Source of the DNA: Okibacterium fritillariae | Lineage (GTDB): Bacteria; Actinomycetota; Actinomycetes; Actinomycetales; Microbacteriaceae | Reading direction: 5' to 3' | Length of the DNA: 64,000 bases | NCBI RefSeq assembly: GCF_900167575.1 | Contig: NZ_FUZP01000001.1 | Coordinates: 186,001 to 250,000, forward strand | Shown: positions 31,766 to 40,915 of the stretch, in pieces | Layout: each line of letters starts with the position of its first letter | Position numbering within the stretch: position 1 is the stretch's first letter | Notes under the pieces: generated by a model | Told to the model about the DNA's origin: nothing | The model's input: the letters and a program-made list of their open reading frames with translations, nothing else | Databases searched by the model: none | Position numbers and translations under genes: made by a program

Positions 31766-32464
31766 TCACTCGAAGAAGCGAAGACTTTCGAACTGTCTGA
31801 GGTGACGCGCGCAGCATGGACATGTGCGAAGGTGATGTGCAGCCAGTTTTGGTAGCGAGGCTGGCCGGGTCGAGATTCGTGCCGCGTGACGCTTGCATTC
31901 AGGGCCACCTCGCATGAGAAGCAGACGACAGACCTCATTTCCGAGTGCTACGCGCGCTCGGCGTGATCGGGTTGCGATGACTGCCGCCGTCACACAGAAT
32001 TCGCGCGCGAGTTCCTTCGGGCGGCGCCCGCGTACTGCGGTTTCGATCAAAATGCGCTGTTGGCCTTCCGGCAGGTTTGCAACAGCTTGATGGAGAAGTG
32101 TCACATCGTCGGCAAGCTCAATCAGGCGTCGTCGATTGTCGTCTTCATTGATGAACAGTTCCGAGAGCTCAAGGTCGCGTGGATCAGTGACGTATTCTCG
32201 CGACATTGGCGATCGATAGAAATCGATCACGATGTTCTTTGCTGATCGGAGCACATAGGCGCCGACATCGTTTGGTAAAGGCTTGCCTGCACGAGATCGT
32301 TCGGCAAGTCGAAGTATTGCCTCAGATAAGACGTCCTCAGGATCGAGGCGTCCACAGTGGGATCGCAAACGACTGATCAAATAGGCGCGTTGCTCCGCCA
32401 GTTGCACCATAGCAGCGACGGTGGTGTCCAATGTGGCCCCCTCGACCAAAACGAACATGCCCAC
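31766..32464 (-). CDS. ECF-like sigma factor with Cys-rich C-terminus
   Basis: 232 residues. Region 2: CGRLDPEDVLSEAILRLAER and AYVLRSAKNIVIDFYRS. Region 4: VANLPEGQQRILIETAVRGR, RPKELAREFCVTAAVIATRS. A C-terminal tail of about 45 residues carries CKRH and HLRTCPCC, like a built-in zinc-finger anti-sigma module. The first codons are uncertain (GTG 32464 or the ATG two codons on). A broken relative lies at 35.96-36.48 kb. Confidence 0.75.
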   Translation of the reverse strand: MGMFVLVEGATLDTTVAAMVQLAEQRAYLISRLRSHCGRLDPEDVLSEAILRLAERSRAGKPLPNDVGAYVLRSAKNIVIDFYRSPMSREYVTDPRDLELSELFINEDDNRRRLIELADDVTLLHQAVANLPEGQQRILIETAVRGRRPKELAREFCVTAAVIATRSRRARVALGNEVCRLLLMRGGPECKRHAARISTRPASLPKLAAHHLRTCPCCARHLRQFESLRFFE

Positions 32465-33181
32465 TTCGTTGTGAACATGAGAGTGGTTCGTAATGGAGCC
32501 CGTTCTGGTTTGGTTCGGATTTCCTCACTTGCGAGATGCCGATTGTGGCGCGAAGTAGGCCAGTTGGAGGGAGACGTGAACCCGGAGAGTGATGTCGAAT
32601 GTCTTTCTGAGAATTGCTCCATCGCGTGTCATAAATCCGGCTCGACCTCGTCCACATTTAGGTGAGCTTTGTCCGTCGAATCCGCCCGATCGAAACTGAG
32701 CGTTGCGACGACAATCATCGCTTCGGAGTGCGCGGTGTCGCTCTGAACCACTTCTCATAATCGGATGGATCAGCATGGCCAACACTTCGCCCGATGGTGG
32801 AGCGGCTCCCTCGCCGAACGCCTAAATAGCAGCTCACGCAGTGGGCGTTTCGCGAGGCACTCCACTGGGCGCGTAATAGGCGTGAAGCTCGAGGCTCCCA
32901 ACGCTTGAAAGCGGCGAATTCGAGATTAGACGCTCAGACGGAACAGCGAAGTCCCAAGTGGAAGCATCTCGATTCGCGAAGTTATCTCAATATGGGGCAG
33001 ATGGATGACTTAGATGCCATCTGACTTGGGGGCTTCGTGAGCGAATGTGAGTTTCCTCATAAAAAAAGATATGTGCATCACGAAAACCAATTCAGTGCGT
33101 CGTTAAGCATGTAGAAATTCGGCGGCGAAGTGAGCCTACCTGCAGCTAGAAGTCGTCCCGCCTTTAGAGAATCTGAGTGAT
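32465..33181. other. Long gene-free stretch
   Basis: About 0.7 kb without a convincing gene, less GC-rich than the surroundings near 33.05-33.15 kb. It probably holds the promoters of the flanking divergent sigma genes and decayed sequence. Confidence 0.5.
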
Positions 33182-34933
33182 ATGTTCAATTACCCTCCGA
33201 AGTACGAGTCTGCAAGTGAACAGGAATTGGTGGTGTATCTCCGAACCGGAGATACCGCAGCTCTCGCTGAATTGTGGAAGCGCCATGCGCCAGCGGGACG
33301 CATTGCTGCTGCACGATTCCCCGACCATTCAGCGGACGACCTAGTGTCGGAAGCTTTCACACGCATACTCGCAGCCGTTCAGAACGGGAAGGGGCCAGAA
33401 GAATCCTTCCGCCCCTACCTGCTCACAACAATCAAACACCTCGGGTACGAACGGACACATCTGCCTTTGCCGATAGATCCGGCGAACGTCGAGCAACGAC
33501 TCGATAAGGTTTTTGCCGGCCCCTCCGTCGAGACCCTCGCTCTACGAAACGCGGCCAAAAACGTCGGCATAAAGATTTTCCAACAGCTGCCCAAGCGCTG
33601 GCAGGAGGTTCTATGGCTATCCGAAATCGAAGGTCTCAAGCCACGGGAAATCGCGCCGTTACTCAATCTGAAACCGAACGCAGTTTCCGCACTCCACGCC
33701 CGTGCGAGGAAAGGTATGCGCGACGCTTGGTTGCGAGATCACCTCTCTCACTCGCAGAGCCCTTTCTGTGAAAGCGTTATCAACCAGATTCCCGGATACT
33801 TGCGAGGTGCCCTCACTCCAGAGCGAGAGGCAGCAATAAACGAACACCTTGGAAGCTGTGACGGATGCTCCGCATCCCTCGAGGAAGCCAGGACCATTGC
33901 GTCAGGTTTGCTATGGGTCCTCCTTCCAATGCTGTTCACGGTGGCTGGAATCGCACCGTCGATTGTCGGTGCTGACTCATCAGCGATGGCAATGTCGTCG
34001 GCAAGCGCGATGGCAGCAGCTGACCGAACGCGCTCACGTAGCCTCTTCACCGGAGCGGCCTGTGGACTGGTCGCCGTGTCGCTGAGCGCTATCGTCACTT
34101 TCGCGATTGTGGCAGAGCCCACGGCTAAAGGCCCAATATCCGCGAGCGAATCGATCAACCCGCACGAAACGGAACCCACAGAGACTCCGTCGGACACGCC
34201 CATTTACACTCCAACGAATGATCCCGACGCGGAATCCAACACAGCACCGATCCCTGGGCCGCCAACCCAATCTGCACCGACATCGCCGCCCAAACCTGAA
34301 ACGGTCCTCGAGAACTCAACTCCGGTCGTCTCTTCGGACGAGACCACCCCAGCACCCCAGGAGGGACTCGAGGGCAAGTCCGGAATGAAGGTTGCAGACA
34401 TGCAGGTACTTTCATTGGTTGTAGAAAGTGACCCAACCGGCCGTTACCTTCCAATCATCTCCGGGGGTAAGGCGGAAGTTGGGGCGACTATTCAAGTGTT
34501 GTCATCCGAAGGGGCACTACTGGGCAGCGTCGTCGACACTGACGGAGGTGAGTGGCAAATCACTGATCTACCTGGAATGGGCTGGGGTGCACAAACTTTC
34601 GCCGTCCGACAGATAAATGGTGCACGAATGTCTCAGCTCAGCGGCTCATCGACGGTTGAGATCACTGAACCACCCACTCTCATTTCTCCGAAAGAAGGTG
34701 ACCTTGTCGACAGCAGCAGCTATGTGATGGAAATTGTTGGTGAACCGAACGCGACAATGCAGCGCATCGCAAACGGTTCCTTTCGGGACCAAATCATGCT
34801 CTTGGATGATGACGGAGAGTTCGTGCAATCGTTCTCTGCACCGGTCGGAGAAATGGCCCTTGGGCTGCGATACGTTGATCCCTCTTTTGGTCGTTTCGGA
34901 CCCACGCGCATCCAGAGTTTCACCGCGCAATGA
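33182..34933 (+). CDS. Sigma factor fused to zinc finger, membrane segment and Ig-like ectodomain
   Basis: 583 residues in one frame. Region 2 (about 15-85: DHSADDLVSEAFTRILAAVQ, YLLTTIKHLGYERTH). Region 4 (about 118-178: LPKRWQEVLWLSEIEGLKPR, VSALHARARKGMRDAWL). A zf-HC2-like anti-sigma module (about 197-235: PGYLRGALTPEREAAINEHL then CDGC). A hydrophobic stretch at 243-260, and a membrane helix at 285-308 preceded by RTRSRS, which predicts the C-terminus outside. A Pro/Thr-rich linker (310-410) and two Ig-like domains follow. Single-chain sigma/anti-sigma/sensor proteins of this kind are known in Actinobacteria (ECF groups with C-terminal extensions). Release by proteolysis is the likely activation mode, inferred. 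It sits between a second sigma gene and a sortase-anchored protein that may be a target. Confidence 0.85.
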   Translation: MFNYPPKYESASEQELVVYLRTGDTAALAELWKRHAPAGRIAAARFPDHSADDLVSEAFTRILAAVQNGKGPEESFRPYLLTTIKHLGYERTHLPLPIDPANVEQRLDKVFAGPSVETLALRNAAKNVGIKIFQQLPKRWQEVLWLSEIEGLKPREIAPLLNLKPNAVSALHARARKGMRDAWLRDHLSHSQSPFCESVINQIPGYLRGALTPEREAAINEHLGSCDGCSASLEEARTIASGLLWVLLPMLFTVAGIAPSIVGADSSAMAMSSASAMAAADRTRSRSLFTGAACGLVAVSLSAIVTFAIVAEPTAKGPISASESINPHETEPTETPSDTPIYTPTNDPDAESNTAPIPGPPTQSAPTSPPKPETVLENSTPVVSSDETTPAPQEGLEGKSGMKVADMQVLSLVVESDPTGRYLPIISGGKAEVGATIQVLSSEGALLGSVVDTDGGEWQITDLPGMGWGAQTFAVRQINGARMSQLSGSSTVEITEPPTLISPKEGDLVDSSSYVMEIVGEPNATMQRIANGSFRDQIMLLDDDGEFVQSFSAPVGEMALGLRYVDPSFGRFGPTRIQSFTAQ

Positions 34934-35064
34934 TGCCCCGTAACTTTTGCTCGGACAAAGATCTGATCTCACTGAGATCACAGGTTCGATAGACGTTTTC
35001 GACATGAAATAGGCACGTTGGCTCACGCGCCGTGGTTGCCAGAATGCGCCGATGCGGAGAGCTC

Positions 35065-35223
35065 CTAGCCGTGTATGTGCGCCGCTATGCCGTATAGGGA
35101 AAGGGTCAGGCCCACAGCGATCCATGACGGTAGGAGCACTAACCAGGCGATCCTCGCAACACCTGAGTCGCTCCGCGCTTCCTCCTGGCTAGCTTTCAAC
35201 GTGATGCGTGCAGACCTCCGCAT
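35065..35223 (-). CDS. Small single-pass membrane protein
   Basis: 52 residues: a basic N-terminus (MRRSARITLKASQEEARSDS) and one helix (RIAWLVLLPSWIAVGLTLSL). ATG 35223 has AGAAGG upstream. Function unknown. Confidence 0.5.
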   Translation of the reverse strand: MRRSARITLKASQEEARSDSGVARIAWLVLLPSWIAVGLTLSLYGIAAHIHG

Positions 35224-35954
35224 ATGACCCTTCTCTCTGCTTGATGCCGAGCCCAAAAGATCGGCAGGCGTTGGCTGCACATACTTGAGCCAGGAACAAC
35301 GTCGTCAGAGTGGTGAAACTTTTCAACCTGGTTCGTCGACGCCTCTTTTTTCCTTTTCTGAAGTTGTACTCGATATCAGATAGGAGGGATTCTGACGCGT
35401 TACGTGACGCGTGGGCGAGGCCGTGAACAAATAGACCCTTGGCGCTGGACTCCTTCTTCGCCAAAGAGGAAGAGCATGGCTGGTAAGAACCGACTCGCAT
35501 CAATTTCCGCGACAAGTCACGCTCCGAAGGCTTTAGTGGGAGGTGTCGCTTGACGCCCGGTCGGGTCGCAACTGTGGGCGCTCACGGTAATAGACGTGTC
35601 GAGGATTTTCGTTGCTAGAGGCCGCGGCCGTTTAGAAAACTGCCTCGTCTTATGTCTGGCGGCCAGGGGAGGGGGTGGCTTCCATCCAAAGAAGGTCGGA
35701 TACGTCGACATATAGGTGCAGCTGATGATGGCTGCTACCGGCGGCTCTTTTATTGGACTGACGATCGAGTGCATATATCTCGGCCGGTAGTGGTGGATAC
35801 ACAGTCGAGGACGGCTGCGCAATATTTGTTAGGAGATATGCGTCATGTTTTTCGAGATTTCGCGTCGTTATATATGGAGGGCTTAGACAACCTTCCAGGA
35901 TGCGGCTCTTGCTCCATCCCCCGATACGGGCGAGAGCCGCATCATTTGAAACTC
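35224..35954. other. Gene-free, decayed stretch
   Basis: No supported gene; relatively AT-rich around 35.7-35.9 kb. It probably contains degraded accessory DNA. Confidence 0.5.
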
Positions 35955-36480
35955 TGAAATTCTGAGCGCTAAACGTGCTGACTGCTCGGGTTGCGATCAG
36001 TGTTGCCGAGAGGCAGAACTCCCGGGTGAGCTCCTTAGGGCGGCCCTGCGCATGGATGTTCGAACAAGAGGCCCTCTTGGCGTGACGGCCGGCTTGCCAC
36101 CGCCTGATCGAGAAGTTGAACATCGTCGGCTATCTCGATTTAGCGTCGTCGATCGTCGTCTTCATCGATAAGTAGATCTGAGAGCCCGTGTCCGTGCGGA
36201 TCAATGGGGTCCTCTCGCGACAATCGTGATCGGTAGAAATCGATCGCATTATTTTTTGCTGATCGGAGAACGTGGGCGCCAAGATTTCGGGGCAAGGTTC
36301 CCCCGGCACGAAATCTCTCCGCTAGCCGGAGTATGGGCTCGGACAGGACATCCTCCGGATCGAGACGTCCACAGTGCGGTCGCAGGCGTTTGACGAGGTG
36401 GACGCGCTGCCTTGCCAGCTGCGCTGCTGTGAGGGTGTCCAATGTGGCTCCCCAGACCAGTATCGGGCGGGCCGCATCAT
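35955..36480 (-). pseudogene. Frameshifted sigma factor, relative of 31766-32464
   Basis: The first part in one frame reads VWGATLDTLTAAQLARQRVH, CGRLDPEDVLSEPILRLAER and AHVLRSAKNNAIDFYRS. It stops near 36140. The region-4 part continues in other frames (GRPKELTREFCLSATLIATR at about 36.0 kb). Compared with the intact relative it has at least two frameshifts and has lost its C-terminus. Confidence 0.8.
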
Positions 36481-36791
36481 TGTGGCTATGGCTGTGATTC
36501 GCAGCGAACTCCCTCCTGGTTTAGCTTGAATCTCTCCCTTTCTGCTTACAGATCGAGCCGGTGAGACCGGTTCGCCGAATCAGGATCAGATCCACCAAAG
36601 AACAACGCTCAACTTTTTTGGCGAAAATTCGCCAACTAGGCGTCATAAATCTGGATCAATTCCGTCTGTTAGTTCGAGGGCTTTGTCAGTTGCTGATTGA
36701 TCGAACCAAGGCGCTGCAACGACGTATGCCACGTCTGAATGCGTGGCATAGCTCTGAACTAGCACCTAGGAACCTGCTCCGAAAGGACCCC
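36481..36791. other. Upstream region of the surface-protein gene
   Basis: The coding frame of the next gene is open here from 36561 but shows no protein-like character before the ATG at 36792. It presumably carries the promoter; no clear element was identified. Confidence 0.5.
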
Positions 36792-39596
36792 ATGCACGCA
36801 ACAAGACCACCGACCGCCGGAGGCAATACCGGAACGGTCAAGAAAAGCACCGCGGCTGCCGTGCTATTCGCCCTCCTAATGGGCATGATCACCGTCCTGA
36901 ACGTGTTCATCCCAACTCAGACTGCCCTTGCGGCGCCGATCTGCGCACCCGGGAACATCTACGTAAACACAGGAAGTGCTACACCTGTCCTGAACCAGTA
37001 TTCAGACGCAGGTGCGCTCGAAAGCAGCGTGCCGGTTCCGCATTCGTATACGGACATCGCTTTCTCCAGCAATGGCTTGACCCTCTACGGCATCCTCCCC
37101 GGCGTGCCGTTTTTGTACACAATCGACCCCAACACCGGGGCGGAGACTGCACAAATCGCCATAACGGGCCTCCCGGCAAGCAACTACTTCGTCAATGCTC
37201 TGAGTTCGTTGGCTGATGGTTCGCTCCTGGTCGGTGCCTCGCCAGGCGGTGGAGCGACCGCCCAGCAAATCTTCCGCATCAACCCCGCGTCCGGCGTCGC
37301 AACGCTTTACGAAGCCGCTTTCCCAACGGGCTTCGGATCTGCCGGCGACTTCCTCTCCCTTGCGGACGGCGACATCCTCGCGGTTGGTGCGGGGTCGAAC
37401 GGCAATGCACTGTTCCGCATCTCGCCAAGCTTCGCGGTGACCCAGGTCGGTACTGTCCCCGAATCGTTCGGCGCGGCACAAAGCGGTGGCAAGGTCTTCC
37501 TTGCGGGTTCCACTGGCACTATCTACGAGATCACGTCGATCCCCACGGCTGCCTCGACAGCACCAGTGGCCACTACGGCCATCGCAACGACAGGGCTTAC
37601 TCTCTTTGGTGCCACGTCTCAGCAGGACAGCGGCTTATGCTCCGAGCTGACCATCGCAAAATCATCCGATCCAACGTCGGGTACCTTGGTGGCTCTTGGA
37701 CAGACGGTGACTTACTCGATCACGCTGGCGAACGCGAACGGGACCGCTCCTGCGCAGGTCGACCTCACTGATGACCTCTCGTCGGTTCTCGACGACGCGA
37801 CGGTCACAAGCGCACCCGCAGTTTCGTCTGGTACCGCGCTGACTATCGACCCCGTCGCGAATAACGGCTTTAGGATAAGTGGGATTATTCCGGTCGGCGG
37901 TCAGACAACCATCACCTATGCGGTGACGATCAACGACCCAGCAACTGGTGACCGACAGCTGTCGAACTATGTCATCCCTACCGGTACAACTCCACCAACG
38001 TCGTGCGACCCCGACAACCTTGCCTGCACCACGAACCCCATCTCAGATCCGGCTTTGACGATTGCGAAGACGGTTGCTCCGGCTGATCAGACCTCGTATG
38101 AGGTGGGTGAGGAGTTGACGTATTCGTTCCTGGTCACGAACACGGGCAACGTGACGTTGACAGATGTGGTCGTGAACGAAGGTGACTTCAACGGTTCGGG
38201 CGAACTGGGCGCAGTTACGCCAGCATCGGTTGCAACGCTCGCTCCTGGAGCGTCGACGACGTTCACGGCGACCTACACACTGACGCAGGCGGATGTTGAT
38301 CGCGGGAACACGGCGAACACGGCGACGGCCACGGGCGTTCCGCCCACCGGTCCCCCCATTGAGTCGCCGCCATCGACGGTCGAGGTTCCCTCAGTCCCCG
38401 CACCGGCTTTGACGATTGCGAAGACGGTTGCTCCGGCTGATCAGACCTCGTATGAGGTGGGTGAGGAGTTGACGTATTCGTTCCTGGTCACGAACACGGG
38501 CAACGTGACGTTGACAGATGTGGTCGTGAACGAAGGTGACTTCAACGGTTCGGGCGAACTGGGCGCAGTTACGCCAGCATCGGTTGCAACGCTCGCTCCT
38601 GGAGCGTCGACGACGTTCACGGCGACCTACACACTGACGCAGGCGGATGTTGATCGCGGGAACACGGCGAACACGGCGACGGCCACGGGCGTTCCGCCCA
38701 CCGGTCCCCCCATTGAGTCGCCGCCATCGACGGTCGAGGTTCCCTCAGTTTCCGCACCGGCGATCACCGTCGTAAAGACGGCCGACATTGCAGCCCAGGA
38801 AGACTACGTCGTCGGTCAAGTCGTCACTTATTCCTTCCTCGTCACTAACACCGGCAACGTCTCACTCACCGACATCACTGTGAATGAGGGTGAGTTCTCA
38901 GGTGCGGGTGAGCTCTCCGAGGTCACCTGTCCTGCAGAACCGGCCGCCCTGGCACCCGGCGAGCAGATCACTTGCACCGCCACCTACACGGTGGTGCAGG
39001 CAGACGTCGATGCGGGCACGATCACGAACAATGCCACTGTTACCGGTACGCCACCGAACGGGGGCACCCCGCCCACCTCGCCGCCGTCCGAAGTCACGGT
39101 CCCGTCGCCGCCTGCGCCGGGCATCGCGGTCGTCAAGACTGCGAACGTTGAGAAGGCGACCGCGGTTGGTCAGCTCATCACCTACTCGTTCCAGGTGACC
39201 AACACCGGTAACGTGACGCTGAGCAACGTAGCGGTTGATGAAGGTAAGTTCACTGGAGCAGGATCGCTTTCAGCGATCATCTGCCCGGCGGAAGCTGCTT
39301 CCCTCGCGCCTGGTCAGCAAATCACCTGCACCGCCACCTACAAGGTGACGCAGGCCGATCTGACCGCCGGATCGATCAGTAACACCGCGACCGCTACGGG
39401 TGTCCCGCCCACCGGTCCGCCGATCGAGTCGTCACCGTCGACAGTCAAGGTGTCGACAGTCAAGGTGTCGACACCTGGTCTGGGGCTCGCTTCTACCGGC
39501 GCCAACGTGCTGCCTCTAGGCATCGGCGCGATCATCCTGCTTTTCGTAGGAGCCGGTCTAGTCGTAATTCGTCGCACCCGTCGCGGCGCCGCATAG
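36792..39596 (+). CDS. Sortase-anchored surface protein with DUF11-type repeats
   Basis: 934 residues. Signal peptide (VLFALLMGMITVLNVFIPTQ, cleavage near ALAAP). An N-terminal domain (about 45-285, NIYVNTGSATPVLNQYSDAG, with repeated SLADG blades) like a YVTN/DUF6923 propeller. One diverged DUF11-type module (290-415). Four modules of about 118 residues follow, starting near 420, 538, 655 and 775 (YEVGEELTYSFLVTNTGNVT). The last two have a Cys pair (TCPAE, ITCTATY) absent from the first two. The C-terminus is LASTG (about 898), a membrane helix and RRTRRGAA: a sortase signal of the LAxTG type used by class E sortases. ATG 36792 has GAAAGGA at 5 nt. It is probably a cell-wall adhesin. Confidence 0.9.
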   Translation: MHATRPPTAGGNTGTVKKSTAAAVLFALLMGMITVLNVFIPTQTALAAPICAPGNIYVNTGSATPVLNQYSDAGALESSVPVPHSYTDIAFSSNGLTLYGILPGVPFLYTIDPNTGAETAQIAITGLPASNYFVNALSSLADGSLLVGASPGGGATAQQIFRINPASGVATLYEAAFPTGFGSAGDFLSLADGDILAVGAGSNGNALFRISPSFAVTQVGTVPESFGAAQSGGKVFLAGSTGTIYEITSIPTAASTAPVATTAIATTGLTLFGATSQQDSGLCSELTIAKSSDPTSGTLVALGQTVTYSITLANANGTAPAQVDLTDDLSSVLDDATVTSAPAVSSGTALTIDPVANNGFRISGIIPVGGQTTITYAVTINDPATGDRQLSNYVIPTGTTPPTSCDPDNLACTTNPISDPALTIAKTVAPADQTSYEVGEELTYSFLVTNTGNVTLTDVVVNEGDFNGSGELGAVTPASVATLAPGASTTFTATYTLTQADVDRGNTANTATATGVPPTGPPIESPPSTVEVPSVPAPALTIAKTVAPADQTSYEVGEELTYSFLVTNTGNVTLTDVVVNEGDFNGSGELGAVTPASVATLAPGASTTFTATYTLTQADVDRGNTANTATATGVPPTGPPIESPPSTVEVPSVSAPAITVVKTADIAAQEDYVVGQVVTYSFLVTNTGNVSLTDITVNEGEFSGAGELSEVTCPAEPAALAPGEQITCTATYTVVQADVDAGTITNNATVTGTPPNGGTPPTSPPSEVTVPSPPAPGIAVVKTANVEKATAVGQLITYSFQVTNTGNVTLSNVAVDEGKFTGAGSLSAIICPAEAASLAPGQQITCTATYKVTQADLTAGSISNTATATGVPPTGPPIESSPSTVKVSTVKVSTPGLGLASTGANVLPLGIGAIILLFVGAGLVVIRRTRRGAA
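38051..38746 (+). repeat. Two near-identical 354-nt tandem modules
   Basis: 38051-38392 and 38405-38746 appear identical base for base, with the only visible differences in the junction (CCCTCAGTCCCC against CCCTCAGTTTCC). The unit is 354 nt (118 codons), in frame. Neighbouring modules are much more diverged, so this pair is a recent duplication or is kept alike by recombination. Confidence 0.9.
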
Positions 39597-39613
39597 GGAT
39601 ACGTAAGTAACTT

Positions 39614-39655
39614 CGGGCGGGTGGAGTTTCCAAAATCCACTCGCCCGGAGTTATT
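39614..39655 (+). terminator. Intrinsic terminator of the surface-protein gene
   Basis: A stem of about 15 bp (CGGGCGGGTGGA / TCCACTCGCCCG core) with a short loop, followed by TTATTTT, 18 nt after the stop codon. Confidence 0.85.
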
Positions 39656-39730
39656 TTGCGGAACTTGCTTTCATCGGCAGCAATAGATTCGCCGTCATCT
39701 GCGGCTCGTGCACCTGTGGATGACTCGTAG

Positions 39731-39997
39731 TCGCCCACGTCCGAGACACACACGTATAAGGCCTCTTCTCTCGAAGACACGTCTTTCGCAGCGCTGCAGG
39801 AAAGTCGCTGGGCCTTTGCTCAAGCGTTGTATGAACTCTGGCAACGTCTGCCCCTGCGCGTAAAAGACCGTCGAACGGGCGAGGTCAATCTGTGGCTCGT
39901 GAAGCGGGAACTGAATGGGCTCGACGCGGTGCGCGCCGAGATCGAAGCCTGGGACGTTTCGGATGTCGCGACTTTTGTTCGAGAACTCGACGACTAA
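39731..39997 (+). pseudogene. Possible remnant or unstarted small coding region
   Basis: An 88-codon open stretch without ATG or GTG ends in protein-like sequence (ALYELWQRLPLRVKDRRTGE, LDAVRAEIEAWDVSDVATFV). A TTG at 39827 would give 56 residues. Either a 5'-truncated gene or a rare TTG start. No family recognised. Confidence 0.35.
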
Positions 39998-40293
39998 CCA
40001 GCCAGATGCGCGACCTCGCCGGGATCATTACGGAGCCGGGCGATCTCGGCGCCCGCCAGATACCTCCAGGACCGCCCCCTCGGCGAAACGTGACAGGTTG
40101 TCCGGGTGAGGAGCGGCCTGAGCCTGGCTGCCGAACGTAAAGTAGTCGCGTTGAGTGCTTGGCCGGCGGGCGCGCAGGTGCGAAACGATCACACCAGCTG
40201 TCGTACGTGCGGAGAAGAACCGATGCCGTTCCGAAGTAAAGAGACTCTCGAGCGGTGGCTGTCTGAGTTCCGCACTTCTTTCGCGGCCGCCGG

Positions 40294-40857
40294 TCAGCCG
40301 CGCAGGGCGAGCTGTTCGCTGCGCCAGAGCGCATAGAGCTGCCACGGGTCGTCGACGCCCCGGCGCAGAGTGTCGATGTGGGCCAAGAGTTCGTCGTGGG
40401 CCTCGAACCATTCCGAGCGGCCCAGGCGGTGGGCCGCGAACTGCGCGTGGCGCCGCTGCTCGAGCGACCGGTTGCCGCGCTCGAACGCGAGCAGCTCGTC
40501 GTGGCGGATGGCCGCGAGCCGATGCCGCGGCGTCGCCGAGGTGCCGATCTTGATCTGGTCGCGAAAGCGCAAGTAGTAGACGACGTCGACGCGCACGGCG
40601 ATGACATCGGCCTGGTCGACGACGGCGCCGACCCGCCACTCGCAGATCGCGCACATCCACCCCGAGGGGTAGCGGACGCCGAGGCGCGAACCGCACGCGA
40701 GGCACGGTGAGGGCAGCAGGTCGGTCACGCCCGCGTCGCCGGCCACCCAGTCGTGCGCGGCGAGGAGGTGGTCGTGGCACAGGTCGATCGGCGCGCCCGA
40801 GGCGACCGGTTCGCCGCACGCGAGGCCCGTCGAGAGTGGGATGACGCAACCGTCCAT
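40294..40857 (-). CDS. GIY-YIG (T5orf172/MUG113-like) protein with zinc ribbon
   Basis: 187 residues. N-terminal Cys/His-rich part (LCHDH, CLACGSRLGV, CAICEW) likely binds zinc. The C-terminal domain (VVYYLRFRDQIKIGTSATPR, HRLAAIRHDELLAFERGNRS, a later EWFEAHDELLAHI) fits the T5orf172 branch of the GIY-YIG superfamily. Nuclease activity is not certain; members occur on phages and in chromosomes. Confidence 0.75.
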   Translation of the reverse strand: MDGCVIPLSTGLACGEPVASGAPIDLCHDHLLAAHDWVAGDAGVTDLLPSPCLACGSRLGVRYPSGWMCAICEWRVGAVVDQADVIAVRVDVVYYLRFRDQIKIGTSATPRHRLAAIRHDELLAFERGNRSLEQRRHAQFAAHRLGRSEWFEAHDELLAHIDTLRRGVDDPWQLYALWRSEQLALRG

Positions 40858-40915
40858 GCTCGAAGGCTACGGGTCACGGCCGACATCCGACCCGCGCTGG
40901 CTATAACGTTGCAGG

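Larger units (their letters stand above)
39597..40293. other. Mostly non-coding stretch
   Basis: Contains the terminator at 39614 and a possible gene remnant (39731-39997). Nothing supported from 40.0 to 40.29 kb. Confidence 0.45.

Noticed and set aside
36561-36791. Upstream extension of the surface protein
   Set aside because: It would put 77 non-homologous residues before the signal peptide; the ATG at 36792 has a good RBS.
40028-40849. Minus-strand frame of 273 codons over the GIY-YIG gene
   Set aside because: It is Arg/Pro-rich low-complexity sequence in another frame of the real gene.
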